Below, in pieces: positions 8,764-20,134 of a stretch of 64,000 nt of DNA. The translations under genes were made by a program, and so were the position numbers. Under the pieces are notes generated by a model. That model worked only from the letters and a program-made list of their open reading frames with translations. It did no database searches and had not been told where the DNA came from. Position 1 is the first letter of the stretch; the number at the start of each line of letters is the position of its first letter. Origin of the DNA: Centrapalus pauciflorus (lineage: Eukaryota; Streptophyta; Magnoliopsida; Asterales; Asteraceae); assembly GCA_020465985.1 (NCBI GenBank), contig JAANYP010002981.1:27930-91929 (forward strand), in the 5' to 3' direction.

Positions 8764-10049
8764 AAACCTTTGTTTGTGATCAGTCTGCAGAGATACGGTC
8801 GATGCGCTCCCTACTTGAGCAGTTAATGAAAAATTTACAGGCTCAGGGGGAGACATCGTGCCGAGATCAAGAAGTGCAGAGAAGAGATGATACTGAAGGT
8901 GATGATCCCGGTGCAAATAAAGAATTTGAGTCTGTAGATTTTCCTGCAGCTCAAGTTACACAAGTTGAGGGGGAGCCTAGTCAAGGCGAAGGACAAAGGG
9001 GTGAAGCTAGTTTATCTAAACAGCCTTCAGACTTTGAGATCAGTGAGATGATTGAAGCACTCATGGATCTTGATGATGATGCATTGGATGGAGGCTTTGA
9101 TTATGAAGATGAAGAGCTTGAAGAAGGAGAGTTTATTCCGGAAGAGATAGTTGATTGGCAACCGGAAGATGAAGTAGTAGTTGATGAGGATGATGAAGCT
9201 GACGAAATAGTTGTACAGCAGAATCCTATCACTGACACTTATATGATAGATGGAGATAGAATGGTTGATATTGACATAGTGAATGCTGCCTTGAATCCTA
9301 AGTCATCGACTGAAGAACCAGCAAGAGAGCTAAGTAACGAAGAAAAAAGGAAGCTATGGTTCAGAGCCGAAGAGAAGGAGTTAGCAATTAGGAGATCAAT
9401 GAAAGTGCCTGGTACAGGGAAGCTATCTGAGCGAATCTTAAGTTGGTTCTTTGACAGAGATCTTCAACTTTTTATAATTAAAAGAAAAGACGGGCTTCAG
9501 TACTTAAGGCGAACATTGAAAGCATTCAACACCCTTCCAAAGATTGAAATCACCGCGCTTGCATGGAAAGATCTGATAAATATTGGTGATGATCCTTATG
9601 CGAATGTGATTGAAAGAATAATAAGAAAGGAGGGGAGATCTAGGAAGTTTGAACGGTTGAGTCCAAGGGTCGGAAGAAGAGTCGAGGATAAGTCACGTAT
9701 AGATCCTCTTACAGGCCGACCTTGGATGAGGATTCAATACAAACCAGTGAAATGCCTGAGGAAGGTACCTCTGAAGAAAATGCCACAGAATGTTTTGAAA
9801 AATCTGAAGTGGTGGTATGCTGACACGGAAACTGGGGAAGCGGTTATGGAAGACTTAGAAGAAAAAGTTATTCTTAGAGTCTATGACCCGCTTCACCTGG
9901 TAAACCTATCTAAAGAAGACCTGCAGATTTTGTATAACTGTAAGATTTCCAGTGACGCACATATGGATGCTGAAGCTAGTAAGTATGAAAATGTGGTCAA
10001 GGTATGCGTTGAAAAAGGTCTGTATGCTGGTAGTGTTTTGAATCAATAA
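8742..10049 (+). CDS. A1 post-pol accessory ORF, C-terminal part
   Basis: Overlaps the end of the previous ORF in another frame. The coiled coil (ENLELKTF, then EIRSMRSLLEQLMKN) continues it, so a single-base indel near the AAAAAG run (8734-8739) is the simplest explanation. A long Asp/Glu tract follows (about 9060-9220), then a structured, basic region rich in aromatic residues (SWFFDRDLQLFIIKRKDG through LKNLKWWYADTETGE) and the end at TAA 10047-10049. I do not recognise the C-terminal domain. Whether a frameshift is used or the gene is broken cannot be told from one copy. Confidence 0.55.
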   Translation, partial: QEENLELKTFVCDQSAEIRSMRSLLEQLMKNLQAQGETSCRDQEVQRRDDTEGDDPGANKEFESVDFPAAQVTQVEGEPSQGEGQRGEASLSKQPSDFEISEMIEALMDLDDDALDGGFDYEDEELEEGEFIPEEIVDWQPEDEVVVDEDDEADEIVVQQNPITDTYMIDGDRMVDIDIVNAALNPKSSTEEPARELSNEEKRKLWFRAEEKELAIRRSMKVPGTGKLSERILSWFFDRDLQLFIIKRKDGLQYLRRTLKAFNTLPKIEITALAWKDLINIGDDPYANVIERIIRKEGRSRKFERLSPRVGRRVEDKSRIDPLTGRPWMRIQYKPVKCLRKVPLKKMPQNVLKNLKWWYADTETGEAVMEDLEEKVILRVYDPLHLVNLSKEDLQILYNCKISSDAHMDAEASKYENVVKVCVEKGLYAGSVLNQ

Positions 10050-10096
10050 TAAATCATGTTCTTAAATCAAATGTGTAAATTATTAGAAGCTATCGT

Positions 10097-10108
10097 CAAG
10101 GGGGAGTC
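10097..10108 (+). other. A1 polypurine tract
   Basis: CAAGGGGGAGTC lies directly upstream of the 3' LTR and is the expected plus-strand priming site. Confidence 0.85.
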
Positions 10109-10757
10109 TGTTGGTACATCCCGTGTGACGATAGCAGTCTAAGTTGTCTTACATTGTGATTTAGCATATGTTTGGTATATATATATATATTATGTATGAT
10201 TGATGTTTATCAGTGTTTGTATGTTTGAACTTGATGTAACGTATTACAAGAAGTTCAAACATAAAGTACAAAGATAAAATCATTCATAAGGTAATATCAT
10301 AAGTTTCAAACACTTAGTTGTTTATGTAAAAGGCTAGATTCGAATTGCTTAAGGGAATACATTCGAATCTGAGATAGATTCGAATGAGACCTTAGATTTG
10401 AATAGGCTAGATTCGAGTCTGTCAAGATGGACAGATTCGAATGGGCCTTAGGCCAGATTCGAGGTTGGCCCACAAAAAACTCGAATCAGGGTCTATAATT
10501 AGGGATAGACTCGAATGATTAGTGACTTTTTGCAGAATTCGTGAGGAATTAAGCAAGAGGCGATCTCGAGTTTATCAGCTAGGTGAGTCCCGTTTCGGAG
10601 AGAATTAGTACGTAGGATCGTTCGTGTGTCGTTCGTTCAGCGTCTAATAGTCTCCGTGTTTCCGTTGGTTGAGAGTTGTCCGTCTAACCGTCAACGAGGA
10701 TTCCGCACTCGTTCACGGATCCGCGTCTAGATAGATCTTGCAGTGGTAGACCTTACA
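10109..10757 (+). repeat. A1 3' LTR (649 bp)
   Basis: Begins TGTTGGTACA after the polypurine tract and ends CCTTACA. Both ends match the A2 5' LTR. The 5' third has diverged from A2; the 3' two thirds match closely. It contains an AT dinucleotide run (about 10176-10192, possible TATA region), the TTCGAATCT array at 10332-10531, and a second TATA-like site CTATAATTA near 10491. Confidence 0.92.
10332..10531 (+). repeat. TTCGAATCT word array in the A1 LTR
   Basis: About ten copies of AGATTCGAA/TTCGAATCT and AGACTCGAAT variants in 200 bp. The A2 LTR has the same array at about 58960-59150. Confidence 0.85.
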
Positions 10758-12225
10758 GTATGGAGTGGAGAGGGCTCCTGTCTTCCAATATTCTCAGCCT
10801 GTTGGGAGGCTGGAATAGTTGAGGTAGCTATATCCGTTTGTACAGCTGGCTCCTGTTGGGAGGAACCAGAGGGTCTAGGCTGACTCTGGGTGGACTCAGG
10901 TTGGAGTGAAGCAGGCTCCAATTGTGCTGAACCTTCTCCCAAAATAGGAGAGGCAGCAGGGGTGGCTTCTCTTACAACTGAACCCTGTTGAGAGGGAACA
11001 GAGAGCTGATTGTTTGGGCTGGTTTCTTTTTGGCTAGAGATTTACGTTGGTAGTGGATGGATGAAGTGGGTGATTGGGGAGAGGAGATAAGAGGTTTAGA
11101 GACTGGGTCAGAAACAGGTGGGTTGACCTGTTCCATAGTCTCAGGTGCCACAAACGCACCAGCCACAGAGGCTTCAGGTTCAACGAATGAACCAGGGTGA
11201 GGAGCTTGCTCCCCCTCAGCCATAGAGGCTAAGGGAGCAGACTCAGACTGAGCTGTTTTGGCCTTCTTGTGGACAGGCCCAGCTTCAGTTGTTGCCATGG
11301 TCCTTTTAACAAGTTTGGACCTGGCTTTGGATTTTCTCTTGGGAGCAGCTTCTGGATCCACCCTCACATCAGAGGGTCCTTCCACCAATCCTAACAACCT
11401 CCTCATTGGTGTTGACAGAGGAGGCTCATTGGGAAGAAAAGTAGTGTAGAAAACTCTATTCCCTATTACAGGGAATGCAGCAGTATGAAGTAAAGGCTGA
11501 GAGTTGTACAAGTGCTCACCACAAATGTGCCTGAATATAAGGCTCAGAACTCTGGGGTATCGAACAGCAGCTGGTCTTGGCTTCTGCTGCACCAGATTCC
11601 TCAAGTTCAAGAAGATCCACTTAGCCATGTCCAATGCAGTCCCATCCACCAGCTATAGGACTATTGGGATTTCATCACGGCTCAGTTGGTCAAATGAACC
11701 AACTTTGCTACTAAAGCACATCACCACTGAGGCAAAGAGAAAACTCTAGGTAGGAGACAGATCCTTCCTGTACAGCGTAGCTCCAATTTTGGGTTCTGCT
11801 ACACCACAGAAGCGTAGCAAGTTTCCCATTTGCTTATTTTCAGGCTGGGGCATGTCATATGAATCAGCAATGGGCAAATGAAGAACCTCCCTGAGAAGAT
11901 CAGCAGTAATCTCAATGGTCTGAGTTCCATTGAGAATAGTTCCCTTGATGATGTTGGTATTGGGGTTGTAGGCACAAGTGTACCAAAACTCATATACCAT
12001 CTCCTGGTACAGGACACCAGGAGTAGCAGTCATGGCGTAGTTCAATGGATGAACTGACAAAAACTCCACCATTTTGTCATAACCTTTCCCCACATAGTTT
12101 TTGGGGATTGTGAGGTTGGCAATGTAGTTAGTGGGTTTGATGGTTAGCATTATGGTGACTGATGAGTGTTTTTGTACATCATCACCAACAAATACTGGTA
12201 GAAAGGGGTTGTTTCTGTGAGCCAT
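10758..12225 (-). pseudogene. B post-pol accessory ORF, broken and cut by A1
   Basis: ATG at 12225 (MAHRNNPFLPVF). The N-terminal part shares with A1 the order of a YDKMVEFL-like segment, IEITADLLREVLHLP (A1: PLVFSADMLRRVLQLG), a RFCGV stretch, an F-rich helix and a PRVLSLI segment. Stops at about 11746 and 11655 (TAG, TAG) fit TGG to TAG and CAG to TAG changes. A frameshift lies near 11020. The C-terminal part has a basic, NLS-like cluster (PKRKSKARSKLVKR) and a Gln/Pro/Ser-rich tail running into the A1 LTR. The function is unknown; membership of the same family as the A1 ORF is inferred from motif order. Confidence 0.65.
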
Positions 12226-12291
12226 TTTGAAAGTAGTGAGAGTAGCAGAAGCACAAGACACTTAGTCGATTTTTAGGGTTCTTAAGGATTT

Positions 12292-12339
12292 CTGGAAATA
12301 GTGAGGAAGACGAAGATGAAACAGTATGAGGTATTTATA
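12292..12339 (-). promoter_or_regulatory. Possible internal promoter and 3' splice site for the B post-pol ORF
   Basis: On the - strand there is a canonical TATAAATAC (12331-12339), followed by a CT-rich leader. That leader includes CACTATTTCCAG, ending at 12292, which also reads as a 3' splice site. The ATG follows at 12225, about 105 nt from the TATA box. The layout looks like a plant Pol II core promoter with a short leader. Confidence 0.4.
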
Positions 12340-12544
12340 GGATTTGAATGTGAGTGGGTATGAGAGAGAAATATTTGGGCGGTTAATTTGAAAAAGTCGT
12401 TAACGGAAAACGGAACGGTTGTCCATGTCAGACCACTTGAGCCCTTTTTAATCACTAACACACGTAACCCACATTATCCGCAGTAATTAAGTTAAATAAA
12501 AACAGAAATTAAGTAACTTAATTGTGAAGAAAGGTAATTAAAAA

Positions 12545-12880
12545 CTGTTGGTCTAAGCTGTTGGTCAAACCTGTGATGAGTAAGGTCATCACAGGCTGTT
12601 CATTCTTCAAGCTGTTTACTCTTCACGCTGTGCATTCAACCTGTGTTCTAATTTAAGATCAGGTTGTGTTCAATAGCTGAACAGGTTACAAGACAATGGC
12701 TTGTACATCAGCGTGAAGGAATGAGCAGGGTGAAGAATGGATCATCAGAGCAGGCTGGACGAGTAAACTGTTTTTGTTCAGCCTGTTGTATGTTCAAGCT
12801 ATTCAAGGATTTCAGAAAAATGGCTGAGTACAGAACATGTATAGCCTGTTCTGTCTAAGCTGTTCTGAGAAACTTGAGCA
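12545..12880 (-). repeat. CTGTTC/GAACAG word cluster upstream of the B post-pol ORF
   Basis: Words such as AAGCTGTTC, CAGCCTGTTC, AACAGGTT and AAACCTGTG recur about every 15-25 bp in the spacer between pol and the post-pol ORF. The same words are frequent in B's LTR (about 19135-20134). Individual units are more degenerate than in A or E. Confidence 0.5.
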
Positions 12881-12917
12881 GTGTGAGACATACAAGGTCT
12901 TAGACCTTTGAGGACAC

Positions 12918-15911
12918 TTAGTCACTTTTTTTTAACAAGGCCAGCTTGCTGACAAGGTAATTAAACCTTGTTTCATCAAGAGGTTTGGTGAAAATGTCTG
13001 CAAGCTGTTAATTTGTGGAAATAAAGCTTACCTCCACATTACCTTTCTGGATGTGATCCCTGATGAAGTGATGTCTGACCTCAATATGCTTTGTTCTTAA
13101 ATGAAATACTGGATTGTTGGAAATGGCTTTGGCACTTGTGTTATCACACAGAATAGGAATTTTCCTATACACAAGCCCATAGTCTTCAAGCTGATGCTGC
13201 ATCCACAGAATCTGCCCACAGCAGCTTCCAGCAGCAATGTACTCAGCTTCAGCAGTAGAAGTAGACACTGAGTTATGCTTCTTGCTACACCAACTTATCA
13301 ACTTACCACCAAGGAGTTGACACCCACCTGTTGTGCTTTTCCTATCTAGCCTGCAGCCTGCAAAATCAGAATCTGAATAACCTGTTAGTTCAAGGCTTGA
13401 GTCTTTGGGATACCAAAGACCCAAACCTGGTGTACCCTTCAGGTATCTGAAGATTCTTTTAACAGCAGATAGATGAGATTCCTTTGGATCAGCTTGGAAC
13501 CTAGCACACAAACAGGTAGCAAACATAATATCAGGTCTACTAGCAGTTAAATATAGCAAGCTCCCAATCATGCCTCTGTAAGCTGTTACTGAAACAGCTT
13601 TGCCACTGGCATCGGCATCCAATTTTACATTGGTTGCCATTGGGGTTTTAATAGGAGAACTTTGATCAAATTTAAACTGTTTTAAGAGATCAAAGGTATA
13701 CTTTCTTTGATTTATAAAAATTCCAGTTGAGGTTTGTTTAACCTGTAATCCTAAAAAGAAAGTAAGCTCTCCCATCATACTCATTTCATATTTGGATTTC
13801 ATGAGTAATGAAAAATTCTTGCATAACTGCTCATTTGTAGAACCAAATATTATATCATCCACATAGATTTGAACAAGCATAATATCAGACTTCACCTTCT
13901 TTATGAACAGTGTGGTATCCACTTTACCTCTGGAATACCCATTGCTCATAAGGAATTCAGTAAGAGTGTCATACCAGGCTCTAGGGGCTTGTTTGAGACC
14001 ATAGAGTGCTTGGTCCAACTTATAGACAAAACCTGTATGTTGTTCATTTTCAAAACCTGGAGGCTGTGTGACATAGACTTATTCCTGCAGCTTCCCATTC
14101 AAAAATGCACTCTTCACATCCATTTGAAATACCTTAATGCTCTTATGAGCAGCATAGGCTAGATACAAACGAATTGCTTCTAGCCTGGCCACAGGAGCAA
14201 ATGTCTCATCATAGTCAATTCCTTCCTCCTGTCTATAACCCTGAGTAACCAGTCTTGCCTTATTTCTAATGACATGACCTTGCTCATCCATTTTATTTCT
14301 GAAAACCCATTTAGTGCAAATTATAGTTTTACCTTTAGGAGCAGGGACCAGCTTCCATACCTTATTTCTCTCAAACTGATTGAGTTCTTCTTGCATGGCA
14401 GTGATCCAATTGGCATCTTTTAGTGCTTCATCCACTTTCTTTGGCTCCATTAGTGAAACAGAACTAGAGAACATACAGAAGTTCCCTAAGCTGTCCCACC
14501 TTGTTTGTACCCCTTTGCTGATGTCACCAATTATTTTATCATTGGGGTGACATCTGATCCACTTAGGATCATTCTTCAATGGGGATTCTCCTGAGTTATC
14601 AGCAGCTTCAGCAGATCCTGTTGAACAGCTCTCAAGATTTTCAGACACACTGTTGTCTTGAGCCTGTTCACTTGTTGAACATGACTGGCCACTGTTGAAC
14701 ATATCAGCAGAGGAACCAGGAAAATCAGCATTGATAGGTTCAGGACATGCAGTTGTAATTAGGTCAGTACACTTATTCACACAGGGTGTATTGACATAAT
14801 CATCATCATGCCCATCATGATTAACAGGTTCCACATTGGATGTAGTGGAAGCTTTTGAGTCCTCTTCACTGTTTGAATGCATGAGATCATCAAAGTTTAA
14901 TTCTCCTGAAACTGATTCAGGAACAGCTTTGGTGGAAGCATTCTTGGACTCTTCAAAGGTGACATTGATAGATTCATCTATCACCTTTCTTTTGTTGTTG
15001 TATACTCTGTAGGCTTTGGAGATAGCAGAGTAGGCAACAAACACACCTTCATCAGCTTTTGGTTCAAACTTTGCCAGTTGGTCCCTTTGATTCAGAATGA
15101 AGCAGGGACAACAAAACACATGGAAGTAACTGACATTTGGCTTCCTCCCTTTGAGCAGCTCATAGGGAGTCTTGTTGAACCTTTTTACCACTAAGGATCT
15201 GTTTTGGGTGAAGCAAGCAGTGTTAACAGCTTCAGCCCAGAATGATGAAGGTAAACCAGATGCACACAACATGGTTCTAGCAGCTTCAATGAGAGTTCTG
15301 TTTCTCCTTTCAGCAACTCCATTTTGTTGTGGAGTTCTTACAGCTGAAAAGTTTTGAGTGATTCCTTTCTCTTCACAGAAGTCTTCAAGAGTACTGTTTC
15401 TGAATTCAGTACCATGATCACTTCTAAGCTGCTTCACTTGGGCAGAGTTCAGCATTTCCATCTTTTTCACAAATCTAATAATTTCTCTAGCAGCCTCTCG
15501 TTTGCTCTTCAAGAAGATAACCCATGTGAACCTGGAGAACTCATCAACCATTACTAGAGTGTATCTTCTTCCTCCTAGACTTGGGACATTGACAGGTCCA
15601 AACAAGTCCATATGGATCAAGAAGAGAGGAGTATCAATAGAAAAATTATGTTTGGATTTAAAAGATGATTTCTTCTGTTTGCCTTTCTCACAAGCTTTGC
15701 AGAGTTTATCCTTAACAAAGGTCATAGAAGGCAAACCTGTCACCAACTCTTTCTTACAGAGTTTGTTGATGTTCTTGAAGTTCAGGTGTGACAGCCTTTT
15801 GTGCCATAACCAGTTTAGGTCTGCATTTGTTCTTGTGAGAAAACAGGTTTTAGTTGTGGGATCAGCAGATTTCATGTCCACACATATACACCTTTCTTTC
15901 GTTGAGCACAC
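12918..15911 (-). pseudogene. pol: B pol: GAG-pre-integrase, integrase, RT, RNase H
   Basis: Runs from the GAG-pre-integrase domain (WLWHKRLSHLNFKNINKL) through the HHCC zinc region (CKACEKGKQKKS) and the integrase triad (HMDLFGP, QLRSDHGTEF, PQQNGVAERRNRT). RT has QMDVKSAFLNGKL and YVDDIIFGS. RNase H has SDSDFAGCRLDRKSTTGG and TSTAEAEYIAAGSC, then an ADIFTKPLDE end and TAA at 12918-12920. Two in-frame TAA stops interrupt it, one in RT near 14079 just after LNGKLQE and one near 13008. The catalytic residues I can see are kept. Confidence 0.9.
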
Positions 15912-15925
15912 AGCACAGCTTTGCC

Positions 15926-16219
15926 TTAGGGATATAATATGTAACCCAGGTACTCATCAAAATTAACCTTGTAGCCAGCATCACATAGTTGACTGATGCT
16001 AACAAGATTATGTTTTAGCCCAACCACATAGGCTACTCTTTTGAACACTGCAGCACCAGCTTTAAGAGTTCCATATCCCTCAGTGGATCCCTGTACATTG
16101 TCACCAAATGTGACTTTTGGCCCTTTTTCAGGCCTGAGATCACTCAGCAGGTCCTTACAACCTGTCATGTGCCCTGAGCAGCCACTGTCCAAGTACCAAA
16201 CCTGGGATGGTTGTTTTTC
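15926..16219 (-). pseudogene. B protease
   Basis: The catalytic motif is VWYLDSGCSGHMTG, followed by the usual VTFGDN and HNLVSISQLCDAGY segments of copia proteases. It ends in a stop at 15926 before the GAG-pre-integrase reading resumes in another frame, so a frameshift separates it from the rest of pol. It begins directly after a predicted phase-0 3' splice site. Confidence 0.85.
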
Positions 16220-16245
16220 CTGCAGAGTGACAGGTAGAATATTAG
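16220..16245 (-). promoter_or_regulatory. Predicted 3' splice site at the B gag-protease junction
   Basis: On the - strand: CTAAT branch-site consensus (16241-16245) with the gag TAA inside it, a pyrimidine-rich stretch, and CTGCAG ending at 16220. The next base starts a protease codon. Position, phase and overlap with the stop codon match element A. A clear upstream donor is not identified; GAA|GTAGGAG near 16284 is a weak candidate. Confidence 0.45.
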
Positions 16246-18942
16246 TCATGTTTAGGGGAACTCATCACAGAGATGAGTTCTCCTACTTCATCAACATTTG
16301 TTGATGGACTTGTGATATCAACACTAATATTCCCTATTTGAATGGAATCAGTTTGGATACCACTTTCATTGACTAAGATGTTTCCAACACTGTTTATGGT
16401 ACCTGTGAGGGAAACATCAGAGTCAGCAGGCCTCATGTCCTCAATTTCAGGACAATCTTTGGCCAGATGTGTCTTCATTCCACATTTATAACATTTTCAC
16501 CTTTTGGCATTTTTGGAAGAAGATCTTTCAGAAACACATTCTGAGTTATTTCTGTTGATTTTACTAGTAGATTTAGCAAACTTATTACTATTTGATGAAT
16601 CAACAGCTTGAGTGGTAAGTTCAATAGCAACAGCTTTGCCTGTCTCTTCTTTCCTCTTTTTAGGAGGACAGATGTCAAAGATAGGAAGCTTAATTGGCTT
16701 TTGAACTTCAACATGTTTAGGAAACTTATTCCTAAATCTCTCAGGCTGAGCAATGGCTTTGCCTTTGTCCTTCCTGAGATGTGATTGATGTTGCCTATCA
16801 GCATAATCATTATTTTTGGTTTTGAAAAACTTATTTTCATTTAAAACCAGCTTACTACTATGATCAGAAAACTTATTTGAAATCACAGCAGGTTTGCCTT
16901 CAACATGAGACTTACTCTTGTTAAAGACATACTGCTTACCTTTTGAAAACTTCTTTTCAAAATGTTCAGCATTAAAAGGATTAGTATGCCTTTTTACATC
17001 AGCTTTAGGTCCAAAGCCTGTCTTGTTAGCAGGCTTGGTATCTATAGCTGCAATTCGGACATGCTATCCTTTCTTTTGCTTGTGTGAATCAGCAGAACAC
17101 TTAGCAACCTGAGATGTCAGTGTTTTGAGGCCTGACAAACCTGTTTGTTGAGATTAATTTACCATTCACTTTTTAAATAAAAGTGTTTGGAAGCTCACCA
17201 AGAGTGGACAAGTCTTCTTTCAAATTATTAACCTCAACAATGGAAGCTGCTGTGTCAAGATCCCCTCCAAGATAGGCTTGGATTTGTGCAGGAATCTGCT
17301 GACTTATGCAGTGGCTGACTTTTTGTGCAGATTGGCACCAAGAGTCAACTATCTTTTGAAGCTTAGCATGTTTTATATATGTTTCTCTCTTCTCTTCTAG
17401 TAAAATAGAATTGATGTGTTTTAATTCATCAAGTTCAGTTTCCAACTTATGGAAACTGTCCAGTTTACTGGATTTTGTTTCAAGATCAGTTTTGAGCTTA
17501 GAGATTTCAGATAATAGAACAGTATGCTTCTCAACAGCAGCTTTCAGATCAACAAGCATATATTCAAACATTTTAACTTTTTCTTCAGAACTGTAATCCA
17601 TAAAATTTTGTACCTTATACATCATTGTAGGGTTCCAGTTCTCCAAGCTGCTAAATGCTTCAACTTCAGCCAGATCCTGTTTGAAGTTGCTTGTTGATGG
17701 GACATCAGTGTTGGCCATTAGACAGTGATTGTCTTCTTCATCTGATAATGAATCAGACTCCTCCCAGTCACAAGTCTTTGCCATGAGTCCCTTTTGCCGG
17801 TTGGAAACCACTGAGTTTTCCAACTTCCTCAGCTTAGCCATGGCCATGAGGTACTTAGTCCTATAGCCATCATCCCTGTTTGTCCTGTGTGGTTTGGATG
17901 ACTGACCAACAGCTTTTGACACACAGTCAGCAGCTATATGACCAGTTTTGCCACATTTGAAGCACTCGGCTTTGGTCTTATCAAATGCCTTCTTTTTAAC
18001 AACATTTGAGCTTCCCTACAACATGTTTCTTCCAAACCTTTTATTGTTGAACCTTTTGACAAGCATGGCTATTATTTGCTCATCATCCAGTTCAGCAATA
18101 TCTGCACTGTCTTCCTCATCAAACATTTCCTCCTTGTCATCAGCCTGTTGATCAGGTTGAGTGAACACATCACTCACTTGATTTATAGGTTGTCTCACAC
18201 TAGCCACAAAGGCTGCACCTTTCTTAGATATTTCCAAGGCATTTCTCTTCTGTTGCCTTGGCTGCTCATCTTTCAGTTAGGATCCATATAAGTTAACAAG
18301 ATCCATACTTCTGATGGTACCTGAATTTCTTAAAATTGTAGAAAAATAATTCCATTCTTCATGCAGGACATCTAAGAATTTGTTTACCAAAGTCAGACTA
18401 TCCTTGGTGATCCCAACAGCTTTGAGATCATTTACAAGAGCAGTAAACCTGGTGTAAGTTTCAGTGAGAGTCTCCTTTGGTTTTGCAAAGAAGAGTTCAT
18501 ACTGTCTAACAAGATTATTAATCCTGTTGTCAAGTGTATTTGTGGGTCCATCATAGACGGTGCACAAAGTATTCCACATCTCCTTTGCAGTCTTCATATT
18601 CTCAACCTGTTTGAACACATCATCAGGTAGAGAGATGACCAGGTTGTTTCTGGCCTTTGCATCAAGAGCCACCAGTCTTTTGTCTTCATCAGACCACTGA
18701 GCTTTTGCTTTCTCAAATGTTCTGATTTCAGGAGCAGCTCCTTCAACAGCAGCAGTTATAGTTGTAACAGAGGTTGGCACAAAGGGACCCTTCATTACAA
18801 TCTCTGGTAGTTGCACATCCAGATTCTCTAAGTAGAGCATCATTCTGCACTTCCAACAAGAAAAGTTCTGATGATTGAACTTTGGAGGTTTGCCCATTGA
18901 GCCATTGTCATAGTATGAGGAACTTGCAGCATTATTGTCCAT
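16242..18942 (-). pseudogene. gag: B gag, broken by stops and frameshifts
   Basis: ATG at 18942 (MDNNAASSSYYDNG). The first ~220 residues are a UBN2-type copia capsid (KFNHQNFSCWKCRMMLYLE, KEMWNTLCTVYDG). After a stop at 18277 the reading continues through an acidic stretch to a CCHC knuckle (CFKCGKTGHIAADC, 17923-17964), then a coiled coil of Leu/Lys/Glu heptads (about 17350-17560). A degraded Lys-rich linker follows, then a second knuckle (CYKCGMKTHLAKDC, 16452-16493) before the stop at 16242. Two knuckles flanking a coiled coil also occur in A. The coiled coil is typical of Sireviruses. Confidence 0.82.
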
Positions 18943-18990
18943 GGAAACTTTGGGAGAATGAGAGATCTAGAATGACACACACTCTAAACT

Positions 18991-19002
18991 GCTCTGATAC
19001 CA
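18991..19002 (-). other. B primer-binding site (initiator Met tRNA)
   Basis: On the - strand it reads TGGTATCAGAGC, complementary to the 3' end of plant initiator tRNA-Met and two bases after the LTR end. Confidence 0.9.
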
Positions 19003-19004
19003 GT

Positions 19005-20134
19005 TGTAGGTCCTAAAAGATATCCCAAGTATATAGCTTTAAGCTGCAGAGGGGGGGGGTGAATACAGCTATTTAAAAACTACACACAATTTTCTCAATG
19101 TTTGTATGTATTATTAACAAATGTTAATTACAAACCAGCTTGAATGCTGAAAGGTTCAAGCTGAGATGACAGATACAACAGTACGTTTAACTAGTCTAAG
19201 ACTGAGTTAAACTAATTACAATGAATACACTCACTAAGAATCACTCACTGTGTTTACAAGACTCTGAGGAACAGCTTGAACAAGAACAGCTTAGACACTG
19301 AGCACTGTTTTATTCAAGCAGACTTGCATGCATGAAAGACACACTTTGAATGCACGTTCACTCTTGGTTTCAGCACTTAGCTTTTGGCTTAGTCTTTCAA
19401 TCCTTGGAAGTTTCTTTTTATACTCACTCAGAGGATCTAAGTGAAGCTTCTTCATTTGACGGAATGAAAAAGGTAAAGTCTTGATGAAAAGACAACATAA
19501 ACTTTTCTGCACATTCTGAAAAGTAGACTTGTCTTCATGTGGGCAGAACTTTTGTCTTTTCACTTTGTCTACTGTTGCATTGCCTTTAACTAAATAAGGA
19601 ATGTCAACTTTGTGTTTTTCTTCCTTTGTAAAGGGCCTATTTTGATATAAGAAAAAGGTCCGTCACCCTTTTTCAATATCCTTTTGTCTTCATGTAACAG
19701 AACAGCTTGGGCTGGCTGAGCAGTTCTGATTTCCACTTTGTCTTCGACTTTGTAAACTGATCTTGCAGTCAAAAACAATACATGAGGACTTGGAAACACA
19801 TTCCATAAAGTGTTTAGCCTGTTCACAAATAACAGGTTTCATTCACAAAGAACAGAACACTTGTAAACTGCCCAAGCTGCTCAACAGTGTAGAGCATCGT
19901 AGACAGTTTATGTCCAGCCTGTTCAGCAGACTGAACAGCTTGGGCAAAACTGCCTTTGTTGCAACACATGCAACACATAGAACAGCTTTAGGCTAATATT
20001 GCAAATCATTTTCAGGTTTCAATAAGGCATATAACAGGCCTTAAATTCAACCTTCAAAAGCATCAACAGGTTTGATTAATAATCTCCCCCTCAGATGCAG
20101 AACAGGTTTGACTGAGACCTTTTTGTGCCTAACA
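19005..20134 (-). repeat. B 5' LTR (about 1.13 kb; outer end approximate)
   Basis: The inner end (CCTACA on the - strand) is fixed by the primer-binding site. The outer end is placed at TGTTAGGCAC, where C's integrase reading is lost. Only one LTR copy is in the window, so this boundary is tentative. It contains a G-run followed by TGAATA near the inner end (about 19050), a GAGGGGGAGATT element near the outer end (about 20087), and many AACAGCTT/CTGTTC words. Confidence 0.7.

Larger units (their letters stand above)
1..10757 (+). mobile_element. Element A1: Ty1/copia (Sirevirus-like) LTR retrotransposon, 5' end outside window
   Basis: Order on the + strand: 3' part of gag, protease, integrase, RT, RNase H, long spacer, post-pol ORF, polypurine tract, 3' LTR. 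The integrase-before-RT order defines Ty1/copia. The long coiled-coil gag and the ORF after pol resemble the Sirevirus lineage (family knowledge). Base 1 matches base 61558 of copy A2. The element sits inside the post-pol ORF of element B, because B coding sequence starts directly at 10758. The target duplication cannot be checked because the 5' LTR is not in the window. Confidence 0.93.
10758..20134 (-). mobile_element. Element B: Ty1/copia (Sirevirus-like), - strand, 3' end outside window
   Basis: Reading right to left: 5' LTR, primer-binding site, gag with two CCHC knuckles and a coiled coil, protease, integrase, RT, RNase H, spacer and post-pol ORF, which is cut by the A1 insertion at 10758. 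B sits inside the integrase of element C, which is read on the same strand. It has several stops and frameshifts, so it is not autonomous. Confidence 0.9.

Noticed and set aside
7027..10049. True viral envelope glycoprotein in A1
   Set aside because: No signal peptide, transmembrane helix or cleavage site is evident; only the position resembles env.
20080..20105. GAGGGGGAGATT as the polypurine tract of a separate element left of B's LTR
   Set aside because: No LTR pair or coding supports it; such a purine element can occur near the outer end of Sirevirus-like LTRs, so I kept it inside B's LTR.
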